A DNA stretch of 9,303 nucleotides from Scalindua sp964584595 (GTDB lineage: Bacteria; Planctomycetota; Brocadiia; Brocadiales; Scalinduaceae). Under the pieces are notes generated by a model. That model saw only the letters and a list, made by a program, of their open reading frames with translations, was not told the DNA's origin and did not search any database. The stretch covers positions 1 to 9,303 of the forward strand of contig CAZPAM010000088.1 of assembly GCA_964584595.1 (NCBI GenBank), written 5' to 3'. How positions within the stretch are numbered: the stretch's first letter is position 1; every line of letters begins with the position of its first letter. Positions 1 through 6,389 of this stretch are shown piece after piece. Made by a program: the position numbers and the translations under genes.

Positions 1-120
1 AGTAATGCAAGTTTGGTGCGAATCTGGCTTTACCAATGCTCACCATAAAAAAGATAAGAGCCTTTTATACAGAAAGAGGAATGATAGTTTTCGCATTACA
101 CGTAAGAGGAAGGGGTTGCT
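1..120. other. Left-edge segment upstream of first gene, unassigned
   Basis: No gene could be identified here. One + frame is open from base 2 to a TGA at 122-124 and overlaps the start of the next gene. It encodes about 40 residues with a basic end (around RKRKGLL) and could be the tail of a gene that begins left of the window, but nothing in it is recognisable. The last bases contain a good ribosome binding site (AGGAAGGGG) for the gene at 121. Confidence 0.3.
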
Positions 121-312
121 ATGAGTATTAATTATACACATCAATGTAACGGGACACACGACAATCATGAAAAAAATCATATATGTCAAATTGTTTCTAG
201 AAGAGATTTAGGCCGGGTAAAGGAATTAGTTAAAGATTCAAAATATTTCTGCAAAAATTGTGGACGTACTGCTCACAATGCTGATAACCTGTGTAATTCT
301 TCGAAAATTTGA
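121..312 (+). CDS. Small cysteine-rich protein with CxxCGR...NLC motif
   Basis: A 63-aa soluble protein without signal peptide or membrane segment. The start is fixed by a strong purine-rich ribosome binding site (AGGAAGGGG) about 6 bases upstream. Two parts stand out: an N-terminal His/Cys-rich stretch (H7, C9, H13, H16, H20, C22) and a C-terminal KYFCKNCGRTA...NLC block with C44, C47 and C58 plus H52, which resembles a small metal-binding knuckle. I remember similar short proteins ending in a CKxCGRxA...ENLC block from anaerobic bacteria, where they are annotated as hypothetical. Zinc or iron binding is inferred from the cysteine spacing only. The gene lies 46 bp ahead of a decarboxylase-fold gene on the same strand and may be co-transcribed with it. 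No function can be assigned. Confidence 0.75.
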   Translation: MSINYTHQCNGTHDNHEKNHICQIVSRRDLGRVKELVKDSKYFCKNCGRTAHNADNLCNSSKI

Positions 313-358
313 TAATTTCAAGAAAGTAATTTTTAAATTTTTTTAAAGGAAGCAAAAA

Positions 359-679
359 ATGTCTTATGATGAATTACCTGCACAGTTTAAGAAGTTAATA
401 AGAGATTACCCTGATGTATGTAGTGCGTTTGAAGAGCTTGGTACAAAATGCCATGACGCAGGTCCTTTAGATGAAAAAGCCAGAAGGTTTGCAAAACTTG
501 GTATAGCAATTGGCACCGGTTCCGAGGGTGCAGTACACTCGGCGGTGAGAAAAGCACTTCAAGCTGATGTATCGAAAGAAGAAATAATGCATGTAGGTAT
601 TCTTGCCATTACGACAATCGGCCTTCCACATGCAATAGCCACTATGACATGGATTAACGACTTATTTGAGAAATCCTGA
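359..679 (+). CDS. Carboxymuconolactone decarboxylase-fold protein lacking CxxC
   Basis: A 106-aa protein of the CMD/AhpD-like all-helical family (PF02627), close to the usual size. The start ATG follows an AAAGGAAG ribosome binding site at good spacing. The family core lies at about residues 40-100: DEKARRFAKLGIAIG, then SEGAVHSAVRKAL, then SKEEIMHVGILAITTIGLPHAIATMTWI. Peroxidase-type AhpD members carry an ExxCxxCxxxH motif. By alignment from memory, the two cysteine positions are S55 and A58 here while E56 remains, so thiol-disulfide chemistry is unlikely. The VRKAL...EEI...GLPHA pattern is nearer to gamma-carboxymuconolactone decarboxylase-like members, whose substrates are usually unknown. 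Two other cysteines (C21, C31) lie outside the motif. The neighbour upstream is the cysteine-rich 63-aa gene and a split small ORF follows; all three end at the terminator at 1121. Family is sure, reaction is not. Confidence 0.85.
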   Translation: MSYDELPAQFKKLIRDYPDVCSAFEELGTKCHDAGPLDEKARRFAKLGIAIGTGSEGAVHSAVRKALQADVSKEEIMHVGILAITTIGLPHAIATMTWINDLFEKS

Positions 680-768
680 TCAAAGTTGAGACAGAGATCA
701 GTGTAAGAAATATCAACATCAGCTCAGTGGCAAAGTGAAAAATATTAACTTTTTCGTGAGGAAAAATT

Positions 769-852
769 ATGGTATCAAAACTTGTTTTTAAGCAGAAAGA
801 TTTTAAAGGTGTGGTTTTACCGAAAGAATTCACGGCAGATATACTGGTATAG
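769..852 (+). pseudogene. N-terminal piece of a small gene cut by in-frame TAG
   Basis: ATG at 769 is preceded by GTGAGG at suitable spacing, the best ribosome binding site of this locus. The frame encodes 27 residues (MVSKLVFKQKDFKGVVLPKE and seven more) and stops at TAG 850-852. The reading frame continues after the stop without a shift: codon GGA, then the ATG of the next entry at 856. The two pieces together would make one protein of about 105 residues. I did not recognise the family. Either the gene is newly inactivated by a nonsense change, or the stop is read through, or the start at 856 is used on its own. Confidence 0.5.
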
Positions 853-855
853 GGA

Positions 856-1089
856 ATGCATATTGAAGGAGAACCTCTTGTGGCTCTTAATAGTAATGAC
901 GGTTTGCCTTGTGTGAAAGAAGTTTATGCAAGATGGGGACAACCGGTGGGTAAGGAAGAAACAGCAGAGGTAGTATTGCTGACTGTGAAATTTGATGATA
1001 AGATAGAAGAACAAGGAAAGCTCAAAGGCACACTTTCAGTGAATGTTTATGTGGAGGGTGCTACAAGCTATGTAGTTAATTGGTCATGA
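856..1089 (+). CDS. Hypothetical protein, probable larger part of amber-split gene
   Basis: A 77-aa open frame in phase with the 27-codon piece at 769-852, from which it is separated by one TAG and one GGA codon. Its own start has only AGGG two bases ahead of the ATG, too close to be a good ribosome binding site, so it is probably the distal part of the longer gene. The product has no membrane segment, one cysteine, and an alternating beta-like pattern near the end (GTLSVNVYVEGATSYVVNW). No family is recognised. It is the last gene before the hairpin terminator at 1121 and probably belongs to the same transcript as the genes at 121 and 359. An open frame on the opposite strand (817-1014) is a shadow of this one. 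Confidence 0.5.
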   Translation: MHIEGEPLVALNSNDGLPCVKEVYARWGQPVGKEETAEVVLLTVKFDDKIEEQGKLKGTLSVNVYVEGATSYVVNWS

Positions 1090-1120
1090 TAACAGATATA
1101 ATTGAATCTGTATAATAATT

Positions 1121-1165
1121 GAAGGCTGTCTGAGAGACTAGTGCTCTCAGGCAGCCTTCCTTTTT
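1121..1165 (+). terminator. Rho-independent terminator after the first gene group
   Basis: Two 16-nt arms, 1121-1136 (starting GAAGGCTGTC) and 1144-1159 (ending GCAGCCTTC), pair along their whole length with one G-T wobble around a 7-nt loop, followed by C and five T at 1161-1165. It ends the transcript of 121-1089 and insulates the antiporter gene. Confidence 0.92.
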
Positions 1166-1218
1166 GAATTAGAAGTAGTCGGTTTGTACAATTAAATAGA
1201 AACAAAGAAGCTAAGATG

Positions 1219-1246
1219 TTGAAGAGATTATCTCTAACTTTATAAT
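1219..1246 (+). promoter_or_regulatory. Sigma70-type promoter with operator-like dyad in the spacer
   Basis: TTGAAG (1219-1224) is separated by 16 bp from an exact TATAAT (1241-1246). A perfect dyad, AGAGAT-T-ATCTCT (1223-1235), overlaps the -35 box and occupies the spacer, where a bound repressor would block polymerase. The expected transcript start near 1253 leaves a leader of only about 12 nt before the ATG at 1265, which fits the lack of a ribosome binding site there. Sequence-based prediction only. Confidence 0.6.
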
Positions 1247-1264
1247 TTTTAAACACAAATTAAA

Positions 1265-2911
1265 ATGCATGATTCAGAATCTATTGCACTTATAGTTGAT
1301 ATTGTCATCATAATCTCGGCATCCTTCTTATTCGGGATATTTGCTCATAAATTAAAGCAATCAGTTATTCTTGCTTATATACTGGTAGGCATAATGATCG
1401 GACCATATGGTTTTGGTTTGATAAATAAGGTGGGAGAAATACATTCCCTGGCAGAAATTGGTGTTGCTCTGCTTATGTTTGTTATAGGGGTTGAATTCAA
1501 AATTTCAAAGCTGGGGCGTATCTGGAAGGTTATTATTTTTGGAGGTATATGTCAGATTATATGTATGATCGCTGCCGGATATTTTCTTTCCAGGTTCATG
1601 GGTTACTCATTGCTGAACTCACTTCTCTTGGGGATGATAGGTTCTATCAGCAGTACAATGATAATCGTAAAGATATTAACTGAACGCAAAGAAATGGAAC
1701 GGTTACACAGCAGGATAATAGTTGGACTGCTTATAGTTCAGGATCTGGCAGTAGTTTTTATGGTATGTTTTATTATAAACTTTGACAATATTGCCAGTGG
1801 TAATATTCTTAATTTTGCAAAAGTACTGGGATTTAGTGTGTCAGTTCTTATTGCAATAGTATTTATAGGCAGAAAGCTTTTACCGAAGGTTATGTATCTT
1901 ATAGTAAAGACCGGAAGCAAAGAAATGTTTCTCCTTTCCATTTTTTCATTTGCAATAGGTATCTCCGTCACAACTCACTTATTAGGTCTTTCCATTTCAT
2001 TAGGTGCTTTTATCGTAGGATTTTTACTTTCAGAAGCAGAATATAATTCAGAAATCTCAGTTCAAATACGTCCGCTTAAAGACATATTTATCGTCATATT
2101 TTTTGTTTCTGTGGGATTGTTTATAAATCCCAGGATATTGATGGATAACATTATACTGGTTGCTTTACTTACTTTTCTGATAATGTTCGGAAAATTTGTT
2201 TTCTGTGCCTTACCTACATGGTGTTTTGGATATGATGGAAAGACTTCTGTAAAGGTGGGTATGGGAATGATGCAAATCGGAGAATTTTCTTTCGTGATGC
2301 TTACTATTGGCCAGAAACATGGTTTCCTTTCACCTACTATATTTTCATCTACAATTGCAGCCGCGCTTGTTTCTATACTGCTTACTCCGGTTGCAATCAA
2401 TCAGGCAGACAGTGTGTATAGTTTTTTTACAAGTACCATACCTCTGGGTAAATTACTAAGCCGTATCCCTCATTATAGGCTGGAGGAAAGCAAAGAGATC
2501 AAAAAGGCATTAACCGATCATGTAATACTCTGTGGTTATGGAAATTCAGGAATCAGGGTTGCTGCCGGTTTAAATAAAAAAAAGGAAATGATTGTCATAG
2601 AAAACGATGTAAAAAAAATAGAAATTCTGAAAAATAAAGGATTCAAGTATTTATTCGGGGATGCGATGAATCATCACCTTTTGATCAAAGCAGGGATTAT
2701 GTCTGCCCGGATATTGATTATGGCTATTCCTGATTTACAGGCAAAAAAGATAGCAACCAGATATGCGAAAGTATATAATCCCGAAATCATGGTCATTGCA
2801 AGGGCAGTAACTGAAAGTGAAAAGAGAGAATTACAGCAGATTGGGGTTGATTATACTATAATCCCAATGTCTTTAGAAGCATCTGAGATTATTGATAAAA
2901 TAATGGAGTAA
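1265..2911 (+). CDS. Kef/YbaL-type cation/proton antiporter with TrkA-N domain
   Basis: A 548-aa inner-membrane protein of the CPA2 family (Na+/H+ exchanger domain PF00999 followed by TrkA-N/RCK PF02254). Residues 1-380 contain about a dozen hydrophobic segments with family signatures: GIMIGPYGFGLI, LAEIGVALLMFVIGVEF, VQDLAVV with the likely transport aspartate D160, LGAFIVGFLLSEAE, FFVSVGLFINP and MMQIGEFSFV. Residues 415-545 form a Rossmann nucleotide-binding domain: HVILCGYGNSG (glycine motif at 424-429), VIENDVKKIE as the ribose-binding acidic end of strand 2, and GDAMNHHLL. Members exchange K+ (or Na+) for protons, gated by nucleotide or glutathione adducts; the cation cannot be read from sequence. 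ATG 1265 is the first start after the in-frame stop at 1250 and has no ribosome binding site, consistent with the short leader predicted from the promoter at 1219. The gene appears to be monocistronic. Confidence 0.93.
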   Translation: MHDSESIALIVDIVIIISASFLFGIFAHKLKQSVILAYILVGIMIGPYGFGLINKVGEIHSLAEIGVALLMFVIGVEFKISKLGRIWKVIIFGGICQIICMIAAGYFLSRFMGYSLLNSLLLGMIGSISSTMIIVKILTERKEMERLHSRIIVGLLIVQDLAVVFMVCFIINFDNIASGNILNFAKVLGFSVSVLIAIVFIGRKLLPKVMYLIVKTGSKEMFLLSIFSFAIGISVTTHLLGLSISLGAFIVGFLLSEAEYNSEISVQIRPLKDIFIVIFFVSVGLFINPRILMDNIILVALLTFLIMFGKFVFCALPTWCFGYDGKTSVKVGMGMMQIGEFSFVMLTIGQKHGFLSPTIFSSTIAAALVSILLTPVAINQADSVYSFFTSTIPLGKLLSRIPHYRLEESKEIKKALTDHVILCGYGNSGIRVAAGLNKKKEMIVIENDVKKIEILKNKGFKYLFGDAMNHHLLIKAGIMSARILIMAIPDLQAKKIATRYAKVYNPEIMVIARAVTESEKRELQQIGVDYTIIPMSLEASEIIDKIME

Positions 2912-3354
2912 GTATTTTAATAAATAAAAACCATTGTCCCTCACCAAAATCCATAACCACATTGCCAGGGATTCTTTGCTCCACCCTAAACCACATTTCA
3001 CCAGTTATATCCCTGTGAATCCTGCTGTAGACCATTCACATATCAAGCGTAATTAGTTGGTAAGTCTGAGTGTTATACCGTCTCTTTGTACCCAATTCTC
3101 TCTTACTTCATTATACTTCAACTACACTTCCTCGTTACCTCGTTTCTAATGAACAAACGCTTATAGCGCTAATATACTGACTAAAGTTTTTGATCCATAA
3201 GCCGATGATATAGAAATGCTTTATGATAATTATCCTGTAAAAAAACATAAAAAGACATCTAGATATGTGTTAAATACTCAAATATTTAAGATGAGATAAG
3301 GGAAGTTGAGAAAAGTATTGTATTGGTTTTACATTGCTAAATAAGGAGGCAAAA
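2912..3354. other. Gene-poor spacer between antiporter and hemerythrin genes
   Basis: About 440 bp with no convincing gene. On the - strand an ATG frame at 3035-2889 gives 48 residues (around GEMWFRVEQRIPGNVVMDF) and overlaps the antiporter 3' end; it may be a relic or chance. Nearer the hemerythrin are a perfect dyad TTAAATA-N6-TATTTAA (3270-3289) and the palindrome ATCTAGAT, which could be operator sites. A strong ribosome binding site, AAGGAGG, lies at 3343-3349. No clear terminator for the antiporter gene and no consensus promoter were found. Confidence 0.4.
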
Positions 3355-3792
3355 ATGGAGACATTAACAAAATCTTTATATGATAGAAAATACATTAAAT
3401 GGAACAATAAGTATTGTGTGGGGATATCGATAATTGATGAGGAACATAAAGCACTCATTGGCATTCTCAATAAGACTATTAATGCAAGGGAGCATAGTGA
3501 CGATAAAAAAGAATTACATGAAGTATTAGAAGAAATGACTGAATTTGCACTAGGACATTTTAAGACTGAAGAGGATTACATGAGAGAGTTTAATTATCCA
3601 GAGTATAAATACCACAGTAAAGAACACAGCGATTTTTTCAACAAAACACTTGCATATTTCGATAGGATAGTTAACGGTGATTACCATATATCAAATGAGT
3701 TAATTGAATACTTAGAGCAGTGGATAGTTCACCACATACAAGTAACTGATAAAAAATATGCCGACTGTCTCAAAGAAAATGGTCTTATGTGA
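3355..3792 (+). CDS. Bacteriohemerythrin
   Basis: A 145-aa cytoplasmic non-haem diiron O2-binding protein of the hemerythrin family (PF01814), of normal single-domain length. All seven metal ligands are present: H31 (IIDEEHK), H68 and E72 (HFKTEED), H87 and H91 (YHSKEHSDF), H127 and D132 (HIQVTD). The N-terminal YIKWNNKYCVGISIIDEEH is the usual family opening. The start is placed at ATG 3355 because AAGGAGG lies 5 bases before it; a TTG seven codons upstream (3334) would place that ribosome binding site inside the gene. Such proteins store, scavenge or deliver oxygen, or sense it when fused to signalling domains; no such fusion is present. It stands alone between the antiporter and the tRNA fragment and so belongs to the chromosomal flank, not the mobile element. 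A dyad at 3270-3289 may be regulatory. Confidence 0.95.
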   Translation: METLTKSLYDRKYIKWNNKYCVGISIIDEEHKALIGILNKTINAREHSDDKKELHEVLEEMTEFALGHFKTEEDYMREFNYPEYKYHSKEHSDFFNKTLAYFDRIVNGDYHISNELIEYLEQWIVHHIQVTDKKYADCLKENGLM

Positions 3793-3870
3793 ATTATTAG
3801 AAAACTTGCTTCAGTTGTTACCCCACCCCAAACACACCTACCACTTCACCTAAGTCCTTGTCTGGCAATA

Positions 3871-3910
3871 TGGGCGATACTGGACTCGAACCAGTGACCC
3901 CTTGCTTGTC
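3871..3910 (-). other. tRNA-Val(GAC) 3' fragment, attachment site of the element
   Basis: Read on the - strand, this is the 3' part of a tRNA gene: anticodon GAC and loop bases AA, anticodon stem half GCAAG, 5-nt variable loop GGGTC, T stem ACTGG/CCAGT around loop TTCGAGT, acceptor half ATCGCCC and discriminator A. No CCA is encoded. The match stops exactly at the anticodon; the bases beyond 3910 are AT-rich and form no 5' half. With an integrase gene starting 100 bp away on the same strand, this is best read as the displaced chromosomal 3' end left by integration. The element would then extend rightwards to a reconstituted tRNA-Val outside the window. Confidence 0.85.
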
Positions 3911-4003
3911 GATTAATTAATTTAGTCACAAAGTTTTCCAGCCTAGTACCAACTGGTTTATCCTGTTTAGGTTTATGACAAATTTACTGTAACCATTTCC
4001 AGT

Positions 4004-5077
4004 CTATTGCAGACTGTTTTGAAATGTTTTGGTCACAACGTGGTCACACTCACCAACTTCCTGCCTGTTCTGTAAAAGCCTATCAAGGGTATTGACTGCT
4101 TTCCGTTTGTGCCCTGATGCAAGGTGTGCATACCTCAGAGTCATAGTCAGTGACTTGTGTCCAAGCAAATCTTTTACACTGACCAAATCGACTCCGGCCA
4201 TAACAAGATGGCTCGCAAAAGTGTGGCGACAATCATGGAATCTGAAATCATGGATCCCCGCCTTCCTTAATGCCGTGCTAAAACTATGCTTGATTGAATT
4301 GTATGGATTGCCATCCCTGTCAGTAAAAACGTAGATGCTTTCTATGCTGTGTGGCATCTCATTGAACATCTCTTGGAGTGTATCGTCTATCGGGATTTCC
4401 TTGCGTTCGCCGTTCTTAGTTGTATCAAGCAGAATAAAACCGTGATTCAAATCCACTTGCTTCCATTTCAAGCCTAGTATCTCGCCACGCCTCATTCCAG
4501 TATGCAAGGCAACAATTACAATCGGCTTTAGATGAGGCGCACAGCAATCAATGAGCGTTTGACACTCTTCAATGGTTAAAAACCGAAGTCGCCTGTTGTT
4601 TTCTTCCAATGGCTTTACCATACGCACAAGTTTTAATGATTCTTCACTTGCCATTCCCCATTGAACGCCTTTGTTAACCATGTGCTTTAAACAGCCCGTA
4701 AGGCGATTAACAGTAGAAGGCTTATTGTATTTAAGCCTTACACTCTGCCATTGCTCAATGACCCTGGGATTCAAATCCTTCAAATTAAGATTGCCGAAAA
4801 CCTGAATCAGTTGCTTTACCCATATCTTCTTTGTCTTATGTACTCTCTGCCTCTCTGTCCATTTCAGATATTCCTGTGCCAACTCTGCAAGTTTATATTC
4901 ATTCACGGCATCCTTAATCTCAGGTCTCCTGGCTTCCTTAATTTCCTGTTTGAAACGGTCTAATATGAGTTCTGCCTCACGTCTCTTCGTTGTGTTTGTA
5001 CTCTCTCGATGCCGTTTCCCGTTGAGTCGATAATCAATGTAGTACGTTCGACCACGTTTGTATAAACTGCCATTCAT
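4004..5077 (-). CDS. int: Tyrosine recombinase integrase
   Basis: A 357-aa site-specific tyrosine recombinase (phage integrase family, PF00589) that would insert the element into, and with a directionality factor excise it from, the tRNA-Val gene. An N-terminal arm-binding part (GSLYKRGRTYYIDYRLNGKR) is followed by a SAM-like core-binding domain (about 60-155) and the catalytic domain (about 165-335). The active-site set is complete: R196 (HTGMRRGEI), K221 (TTKNGERKEIP), H281 and R284 (HDCRHTFASH), H307 (LLGHKS) and nucleophile Y316 (LRYAHL). Length is normal, so the enzyme is probably functional. Its ATG overlaps the stop of the HTH gene upstream as ATGA, which implies translational coupling. 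Its 3' end points at the attachment site only 93 bp away. A small hairpin (4000-4016) overlaps the stop codon. Confidence 0.95.
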   Translation of the reverse strand: MNGSLYKRGRTYYIDYRLNGKRHRESTNTTKRREAELILDRFKQEIKEARRPEIKDAVNEYKLAELAQEYLKWTERQRVHKTKKIWVKQLIQVFGNLNLKDLNPRVIEQWQSVRLKYNKPSTVNRLTGCLKHMVNKGVQWGMASEESLKLVRMVKPLEENNRRLRFLTIEECQTLIDCCAPHLKPIVIVALHTGMRRGEILGLKWKQVDLNHGFILLDTTKNGERKEIPIDDTLQEMFNEMPHSIESIYVFTDRDGNPYNSIKHSFSTALRKAGIHDFRFHDCRHTFASHLVMAGVDLVSVKDLLGHKSLTMTLRYAHLASGHKRKAVNTLDRLLQNRQEVGECDHVVTKTFQNSLQ

Positions 5078-5382
5078 ATTTTTCTCACCCCCTTCCCATT
5101 ATATCTAAGGTTATAATGACTCAAATCGGGATGGTAAGGATTGTCTAACCAAATGTCAATATCCCTTTTTCGGAAGCGTGGAAATTTGCCTATTTTCTTA
5201 AATGGTATTTCTCTTGTATGAATCTTCTCATATACCCATGATGTTTTTACTTTGAGATAATTTGCTACTTCACTAACGGTCATTAATTCGTTATTGCTAC
5301 TTTTGGAATTTTGCTTAAGTAGGGGAGTTAAACTTTCAACCACTTTCTCAACAATATCATTTATTAATTGTGAATTATCCAT
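5074..5382 (-). CDS. Excisionase-type HTH DNA-binding protein
   Basis: A 102-aa protein with a MerR-like winged helix of the excisionase family (HTH_17) at residues 33-80: ELMTVSEVANYLKVKTSWVY, the wing KKIGKFPRFRKRDIDIWL. The first 30 residues are a helical extension and the last 20 a basic tail. AAGG precedes the ATG by 5 bases. The stop overlaps the integrase start by ATGA, and this partnership is the strongest hint that it acts as the recombination directionality factor for excision, or as a regulator of int. The family also includes plain transcription regulators, so the excisionase role is inferred from context. Confidence 0.88.
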   Translation of the reverse strand: MDNSQLINDIVEKVVESLTPLLKQNSKSSNNELMTVSEVANYLKVKTSWVYEKIHTREIPFKKIGKFPRFRKRDIDIWLDNPYHPDLSHYNLRYNGKGVRKI

Positions 5383-5423
5383 TTAAACCTTATGCCCCTG
5401 TTTTCATAGACGGCTTAATACGT

Positions 5424-5840
5424 TTACGCAAGAATTTGAGCTGTATTCTGCTTCTTATAGTGTGCTAATCCGCTAATTTTTCTCAGCCTTAACCGTTCTT
5501 TTTCCGTTACCTGTTTCTTCCTTCTAGATTTTACCAATTCCGCAACTATTTCAAAGTTTTCTGGACTGAACAAAAAGATACTTTCGTCTTCCGCTTCCAG
5601 GTACAAACTTAAGATATTCCGGTAATCAGTCTTTATTCTGCTCTTGATTCTATTTGCTGTAATCCTGACGGCAAGTTTGTTGGTTCCGTAGAGGTATATT
5701 GTCCCATACTTACCCCTTATTTCGTAATACCACGGCCTGTGCTTTATCTTATCAGGATAAGATTCTGAGGTCTCCACATACCATGCCTCATCCATGAATA
5801 TTCGGTACTTTTGTCCAAATCTTTCTTTTAAGTCAAACAT
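5424..5840 (-). CDS. Conserved hypothetical protein of integrative elements (orf138)
   Basis: A 138-aa soluble protein of unknown function. It begins DLKERFGQKYRIFMDEAWY, continues with an aromatic core (RPWYYEIRGKYGTIYLYG), an acidic strand region (EAEDESIFLFSPENFEIVAEL), and a basic tail (KSRRKKQVTEKERLRLRK) suited to nucleic-acid contact. This layout (D-RERFG-RYRI, PW---I---YGHI, DD--TF---DF--VAEI, then RRRR) matches my memory of small orphans found beside rep and integrase genes in planctomycete mobile DNA, but no function is known. The start is put at 5840 because GGAG lies 9 bases before it; an ATG seven codons upstream (5861) has only a weak site. It precedes the HTH gene by 41 bp and probably shares its transcript. 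Confidence 0.7.
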   Translation of the reverse strand: MFDLKERFGQKYRIFMDEAWYVETSESYPDKIKHRPWYYEIRGKYGTIYLYGTNKLAVRITANRIKSRIKTDYRNILSLYLEAEDESIFLFSPENFEIVAELVKSRRKKQVTEKERLRLRKISGLAHYKKQNTAQILA

Positions 5841-5878
5841 TCGTTTCTTCTCCACAATCATAATTTTCAGTCTTAGCC

Positions 5879-5955
5879 GTATTTGTAAAAAGTTTCTTTT
5901 CTGGTTTCTTTGTTAAGAGAGCTTATTTCGGAGTAAAAAAACATATTACAAATAC
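5879..5955. repeat. Perfect 10-bp inverted repeat upstream of orf138
   Basis: GTATTTGTAA (5879-5888) and its exact complement TTACAAATAC (5946-5955) face each other across 57 bp. A CTTA prefix on the outer side of each copy (with two extra bases in one) extends the similarity. The pair flanks the probable promoter zone of the orf138-HTH-int transcript, which fits a two-site repressor or looping arrangement. The whole 258-bp interval 5862-6119 contains no gene. Confidence 0.5.
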
Positions 5956-6065
5956 TAAGGCACTAGTTGTTTTAAACATTTTCAAGACTTTTTCTTAAAA
6001 TATTGAAATTTCTTACAGTAAAAAAATCACGCCAAAGAAAACTTTTGTCATGTTTTTATATACTT

Positions 6066-6079
6066 CCAGAAACGTCTGG
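6066..6079. promoter_or_regulatory. Short dyad CCAGA-AACG-TCTGG
   Basis: A 5-bp perfect dyad around AACG lies 41 bp downstream of the 81-aa gene's stop. No T-tract follows in either direction, so it is not a normal terminator. It could be a protein-binding site or a processing hairpin; the evidence is weak. Confidence 0.3.
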
Positions 6080-6119
6080 TTTAAAAGTATTAGTCACACT
6101 CCAAACATTTAAGACCAAA

Positions 6120-6365
6120 TTACTGTTTACAGTTATCTAAAGTAACTCTCTTTACATCCATACGAACTTCATTTTCAGATGGAAAGAACTCGTTACAATC
6201 AACCTTGACAGAATCACCCATATTTAAAAGCTGCTCACCATTAACATTATCCACAGGAATAAAAACGCTAAACGTGTCTCTAAGGTCTTTACACATTACT
6301 TTAAACCCGACACCTTTATTAGAAACGTTTACAAAACTTACAATCATGCAATCTACTATCATCAT
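6120..6365 (-). CDS. Small beta-rich protein downstream of rep (possible OB fold)
   Basis: An 81-aa protein starting at ATG 6365 with AAGGTGG 4 bases upstream; a second ATG follows directly. No family was recognised. The pattern is five likely beta-strands: IVDCMIVSFVNV, VGFKVMCK, TFSVFIPVD, DSVKVDCNEFF and EVRMDVKRVT, with short turns and no long helix. This resembles a small OB-fold. It follows rep by 24 bp in the same direction. In filamentous phages a single-strand-binding protein of similar size (pV, 87 aa) is encoded next to the rolling-circle initiator, so an ssDNA-binding role is an attractive inference but unsupported by any motif. Confidence 0.7.
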   Translation of the reverse strand: MMIVDCMIVSFVNVSNKGVGFKVMCKDLRDTFSVFIPVDNVNGEQLLNMGDSVKVDCNEFFPSENEVRMDVKRVTLDNCKQ

Positions 6366-6389
6366 TCGCCACCTTTCTAAAAAACAAAA

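Noticed and set aside
313..358. FNR-like box TTGATAATTTCAA before the CMD gene
   Set aside because: The right half-site and the spacing do not match TTGAT-N4-ATCAA, and no promoter is visible beside it.
3334..3354. TTG start for the hemerythrin
   Set aside because: It would place the AAGGAGG ribosome binding site inside the gene; ATG 3355 has it at correct spacing.
3793..3910. Small - strand ORF reading through the tRNA fragment and ending in GVFGVG
   Set aside because: Only about 30 codons, no start signal, and its N-terminal half is simply translated tRNA sequence.
4029..4334. ORFs on the + strand inside int (also 4751-4963)
   Set aside because: Antisense shadows of the complete integrase gene with its full catalytic set.
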